Source: Erythrophleum ivorense (Eukaryota; Streptophyta; Magnoliopsida; Fabales; Fabaceae). From it: DNA of 64,000 bases. This document shows, one piece after another, positions 59,856-64,000 of this stretch (positions are counted from its first letter, which is position 1; every line of letters begins with the position of its first letter). Location: contig JAIUCV010000118.1 of assembly GCA_026724425.1 (NCBI GenBank), forward strand, positions 2,467,294 to 2,531,293, written 5' to 3'. Position numbers and translations under genes: made by a program. The notes under the pieces are model-generated. The model saw only the letters and a program-made list of their open reading frames with translations. It searched no databases and was not told where the DNA came from.

Positions 59856-62800
59856 TGTAACACCATATATTTTTAGCTTGCTTCCTATCATTTCTAAGTT
59901 TTCCATGATGAATTGCACAAAAGGGAATAGAAGATGACATTAAAATAATGTCTTATTTCGCGTTGCGTAGCGTATGAAAATTCCATTCGGTGTCATGCGG
60001 ACCATATGAGTTTATATATCACATTCTCATATTTAATTACATACATACAACTCATTTACATCACCAAAGTTGGCCAACAACTCATGGAAACCGAAATGGA
60101 ACCTAGAATATGGAGGTTTATTTTCGGCCAGATTTGGCCCCTTTCTAGCACAATTTCAAAAAATCATAACTAATTCTAGAAAAATCAAAATCACATATTC
60201 TTAGCCATTCTGGAAGCTACGGATGTCTACTTCACAGTAAAAATATGTACAGACCATAACACTTATCACAGAGGGCGTTTGACATCTGAAAATGTCCAGG
60301 GGTCAAACTGCCTCCTGATGCTGTCACAGATTCTGCAGCAAACTTTGAAAATGTCCAATTAATTCCACAAAAATCCAATCCATGCAAATGATACCAATAT
60401 GGAAAGTTGTTGATGTTAGCTAGAGGATAAAAATACTTTCAGACCAGTTCAGGTACCCAAAGTCTCGAAATTCAATAGAACAGTACATCAAGTCGGGTAA
60501 GGGTCCTGATACTGGACAGAATGTTCAAAAATTCATATCTCTCTCTTTAGAACTCCAAATGAGATGCTTCCAGTTGGAACAAGTCATTGTGAATGTCTAG
60601 TTTCTATGTATGAAATTTCGTGGCAATTGGACATCGTTTTCCCCATGAGTGACAGAATTCAATTTCGGACCAGTGCTACAGTACCAAGGACCAAAACCAG
60701 AAAATTTTCCAATTTCAACAATTCGCTAAATATTCCACAGACCTCCAAAAATTAACAACTTTAGCTTCTCAAAAAGCTCTCAATACGCTCTAGATGCATG
60801 TCAAATTTCAGGTGAAGAAGAGTTCATTTGGACAAAAAGTGATGTAGCCTCATGAAATGGTCATTTTTGCTTCCTACCAAGAGTCACTTTGCACCAAATG
60901 GCCTCTTCTTGAATTTGGCACCCCTTGAGCAAGTTTCAAAGCACAAATATGACTTGTGGAGGCTGCCCAAGTGATCCTAAACCTCATGCAACTCATTTTG
61001 GTCTCTCAACATCTATTTATGCATAGTTACATCAAGCCATCCAAAAGCCAATTTGCACAATACTAGAGATTTAGTGTCATATAAAGTGTACATCATATTC
61101 ATACATCATTTTACACTTGTTCATGGTCTTACATCACAAAAATATTACATACATCATTACTTTGACATTTAACCCCCATTTAAAGTACATAATACACCAA
61201 AACAAAGATGTTCAATGTCCTTGGCTTGCATCTCCTTGACTTGGAACACCACCTAGACAATTCAAGGATGAAGGGGAAAAGGGGGTGAGATTCCAAGAAT
61301 CTCAATAGCTCACACACCCATTCACACCACATTCAAGGCATACATATACCAAATGCATAACCATACAAGCATAAAGTGTGCAATAAATTCCATTCCATGC
61401 CACATTCACATGTCAAGATTACTTTTATGCTCTAGGGACTTTTGGTTTAACCTCACCCCATTTCTAGGACTTTTGGATTTGTCTCACTCTTGGTCTAGGG
61501 GCTTTTGACTTTGCCTCACCCATTCAAGGGACTTTTGGCCTTGTCTTACCCATGCCATGAGACTTTTGGCATCTCCTCACCTTCATCAAGGGACTTTTGG
61601 CATCACCTCACCCTTATGGGCTCTTTCCACAACCATAGTCATTCAAGACAACACATTGGTACCAATGCACACCAAGGATCAAGTGGCATATTATCAAGCA
61701 TCAAGAATGCATGTAAGCACACTAAGACATACATATGCACACAAGAATGCAAAGAGAATGAGGTGGAAAGCTACCTTTTTATGTATGCAAGCTCACTTTG
61801 AAATTTCTTTCCCCTCCTTGGTTTCACAAGAGCACTTAGGTGGAGTAGGGTTCTCTTGGCCTAGACATTACAAACATCACACAATTACACATTTGAAGCA
61901 AGCCAAGACATTAAACTAAAGCTTATTACACACTTGGCTCCAAAATAGACATATTGGTTCCATAAATGGCCTATTGAAGCAACTCATATTATTCAAGTGC
62001 TAGGCTCTATTCTCTTGTTCTTTCTAGACTTCTTGGACTCATTTAAGGTCTTTGGAGCCATCACACATTCAATCCCACAATTGGAAAACCAAGTTGCTTC
62101 ACAAAGCACCATTATAGACACCATTAGGCCATCTCCCAATCTATGGCTCCTAAATCTTTCCCAATGGTTTCTTCGATCTTCTAACATCATATAAAGTTCC
62201 AAAACAAGGCTAGAACAAATTAAAACATCCCCTAGCCTAATGAACCTAGCTTGACAGAAATATGCACCATAATGGAGGTTCATAGACTTTGTGATTTTTC
62301 CTTGATGGAAGAGCCACTTGGGAGGCTTTCTAAAGGTCTTAGGAGTTCAAGGAAACATTTACACAAAATCAGATTTTGCAAAACCCTAGAAAACACTACA
62401 CTTTTCTAACTTGTTTTCTATTGGTTTTTCTTGGAATTTCTTGCCATATGCCATCTCCCCATAGCCTAAAACCCTTGTTCCCTCCTTGTATTTAGACAGA
62501 AAATCCTCCCCTCCTTTGGTTCTATTCTTGGTTAAAATACACACAAAGGGAGGGGGAAGAGAAGATGCAACAAAAAGCAAAGATTACCTATGGTTCAAGT
62601 GAGCTTTCAAGTGTCTTTCTCCTTCATTCTCTTCTCCTTAGCAAATTCGAAATTCTCCCCTTAGGTCTGGGTCAAAAACAGAACCAAATCATTCAAAAAA
62701 ATCCATGGAAAGAAAGGAGGAAGAGAGGAAAACAAGATTGGAGGAAGATGGAGCAAGAAATTTCATGAAATTACCTAGTTTTTCCTTGGCTTTCTTCCTC

Positions 62801-63447
62801 TTTTTCTCCTCCCTTTTGTGTGCCTAAGAGAGCTGAAGATTTTATGTATTTTGGGCAGAATGGGTCGTGCTCATTAAAGAGGATAAGAAGGGAGAAAAGT
62901 GTGGAACTCTTTAGAACATTCAAGAAACCATAAATTCTAATTTTACCCTTTCGTAATGGTAATTTCGTTTCGGCTTCATTTTAGCTCCTTTTTGAGAACC
63001 GTCTTTTCCATCATAAAATTTAGATTCCTAATTTAATAAAATGCCTTTGGAATCACTCAAATCGGAGTTAAAACCATCTCGAATGAATCGGTCAAAGTTC
63101 GGGTCAACCGACGTTGGAAAGAGTACACCGAAAGGGCTTTACCAGTCCCGGGGCTTCTCATGGTTTTTGGGGACTCTGAGAACCTTGGGTAACTCAAAAT
63201 TTTCATTTAAAAGGCCCTCCTAGGTGTTTTTCCAAAATTACACTTATTTACAAAAATGCCACTGGCCTTTCGGCAATTTTTTTGAATCACTCTGACCCTA
63301 GTTTTTGGGCAACTCAAGACTCAAATCCTCATTTTTTATTATTTAAAATTTTATTCAAATTTTATTTAGTTTTGAATCACTCATCTCAAGGGACTTGCTT
63401 TTTAAACCGGCCCGTTCAAGTGATTGTACAATGTACTAGGCGTTACA
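59856..63447 (+). mobile_element. Solo LTR, copy C (3592 bp)
   Basis: Starts TGTAACACC and ends GGCGTTACA, giving six-base inverted termini TGTAAC/GTTACA, with an exact 5-bp duplication. It is colinear with copy A: both have the 31-bp repeat tract and the same 3' third (GAACCGTCTTTTCCATCATA at 62996 against GAAACCGACTGCTCCATCAT in A at 34232). ORFs such as 61505-61919, 61993-62283 and 62386-62580 show no family features and lie in repeat-derived text. No primer site, internal coding or second LTR was seen. It is longer than A and B by about 460 bp. It lies in opposite orientation inside copy D. Confidence 0.88.
61431..61620. repeat. 31-bp minisatellite inside LTR copy C
   Basis: Six units of about 31 bp, each GGGACTTTTGG..T..CTCACCCAT with small changes, for example CTAGGGGCTTTTGACTTTGC and AAGGGACTTTTGGCCTTGTC. 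ORFs through it are repeats of this unit rather than genes. Confidence 0.85.
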
Positions 63448-63452
63448 ACAAC

Positions 63453-64000
63453 TTCCTCAAGTAAGGTGATGGAAAAATCGAGAAGATATAGAGCTTTAAG
63501 ATAGTTATAAGAAAGCTCTACTGCCTATATGACTATAATGTATCTTTAAGATAAATTAGTGGTGAACCATGCTATATATTGTAACACATTGAGATGTATG
63601 AAGGTGAGATGATGAATACATGTCACATAGATACAAAAAGCTTGCAATTGGCACATGCTTTACCATTTAAATGATATAAGACACTTTAATATATATTATG
63701 GGTCTAATTGAGTTGCATATATGATATATCTATGTTGATATAAAATGGCAACTTTTGTATGAGTTTGAGAATATAAATATATGTCATTTTGATGTATAGT
63801 TTTCCCTATTAAAGTCTATTGAGTGACTTATGTATAAATGGATGTGGGATAGTCAATTTTTTATCTTAGCCATATTTCATGCAATGGATCTTATGGAAAT
63901 AAAGTATGAATGAATTAAAACTTCCTCAAACCAAGAGATTGCAATTTAGAAGCCAAATATTTTAAAACCAAATTTTAGTCCAAATGAGCTATAAATTGCA
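63453..64000 (-). mobile_element. LTR copy D, right part (inverted), continues past the window
   Basis: Its reverse complement matches copy B at about 40410-40830 (GGACTAAAATTTGGTTTTAA against AAACTAAAACTTGGTTCTAA; CTTGAGGAAGTTGTCATGGT against CTTGATGGACTTGTAATGGT). By comparison with B, about 500 bp of D should remain beyond the window. Confidence 0.75.

Noticed and set aside
61505..62580. Several ORFs inside LTR copy C
   Set aside because: Built from the 31-bp repeat or non-coding LTR text; not conserved as frames in copy A.

Overview
The window is nuclear DNA of a flowering plant, almost certainly a eudicot. Three genes have plant-type introns (GT..AG, AT-rich) and plant-specific protein families, and AT-rich intergenic DNA is packed with Ty3/gypsy, RTE-type LINE and miniature inverted-repeat elements. 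The species cannot be named from the sequence.

Three genes look real, all on the + strand. (1) 7235-11088 encodes a plastid-type peptide methionine sulfoxide reductase A (MSRA4-like, 261 aa, three coding exons, the first only 19 nt). (2) 25990-29762 encodes a class-B (seed/microsomal type) 1-acyl-sn-glycerol-3-phosphate acyltransferase (301 aa, five coding exons). (3) 50226-51767 encodes a 513-aa AT-hook protein with three tandem 59-60 aa repeats; coding-like sequence continues past its stop codon, interrupted by two in-frame TAAs. They share no obvious pathway. A fourth, unrecognised gene is represented by phase-compatible exon-like segments at 19631-21766. A membrane/leucine-rich-repeat gene on the minus strand (31311-35652) is broken.

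Layout: 1-6780 is AT-rich DNA with a foldback element and a gypsy gag relic preceded by an 11-residue repeat tract; 6780-11.1 kb MSRA; 11.1-25.2 kb AT-rich DNA with foldback elements and the gene remnant; 25.2-30 kb LPAAT; 31.3-36.8 kb LRR pseudogene split by a 3.13 kb solo LTR, with a head-to-head inverted duplication of its 5' end; 38.9-45.3 kb gypsy pol relic (minus strand) split by another solo LTR; 45.4-52.1 kb AT-hook gene with a long 5'UTR intron; 53.06-64 kb a nested transposon cluster.

The most informative structure is that cluster. An RTE-type LINE on the + strand is cut short by an LTR (copy D, inverted). D is in turn interrupted by a full-length RTE on the minus strand (12-bp target duplication) and by a second LTR of the same broad family (copy C, 5-bp target duplication). 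Four related LTRs (A-D) lie in 33 kb, none with a visible internal coding region. Copies A, B and C can be delimited to the base; removing B restores the interrupted gypsy reading frame exactly. I found no RNA gene, no CRISPR-like array and no evidence of a new enzymatic system.
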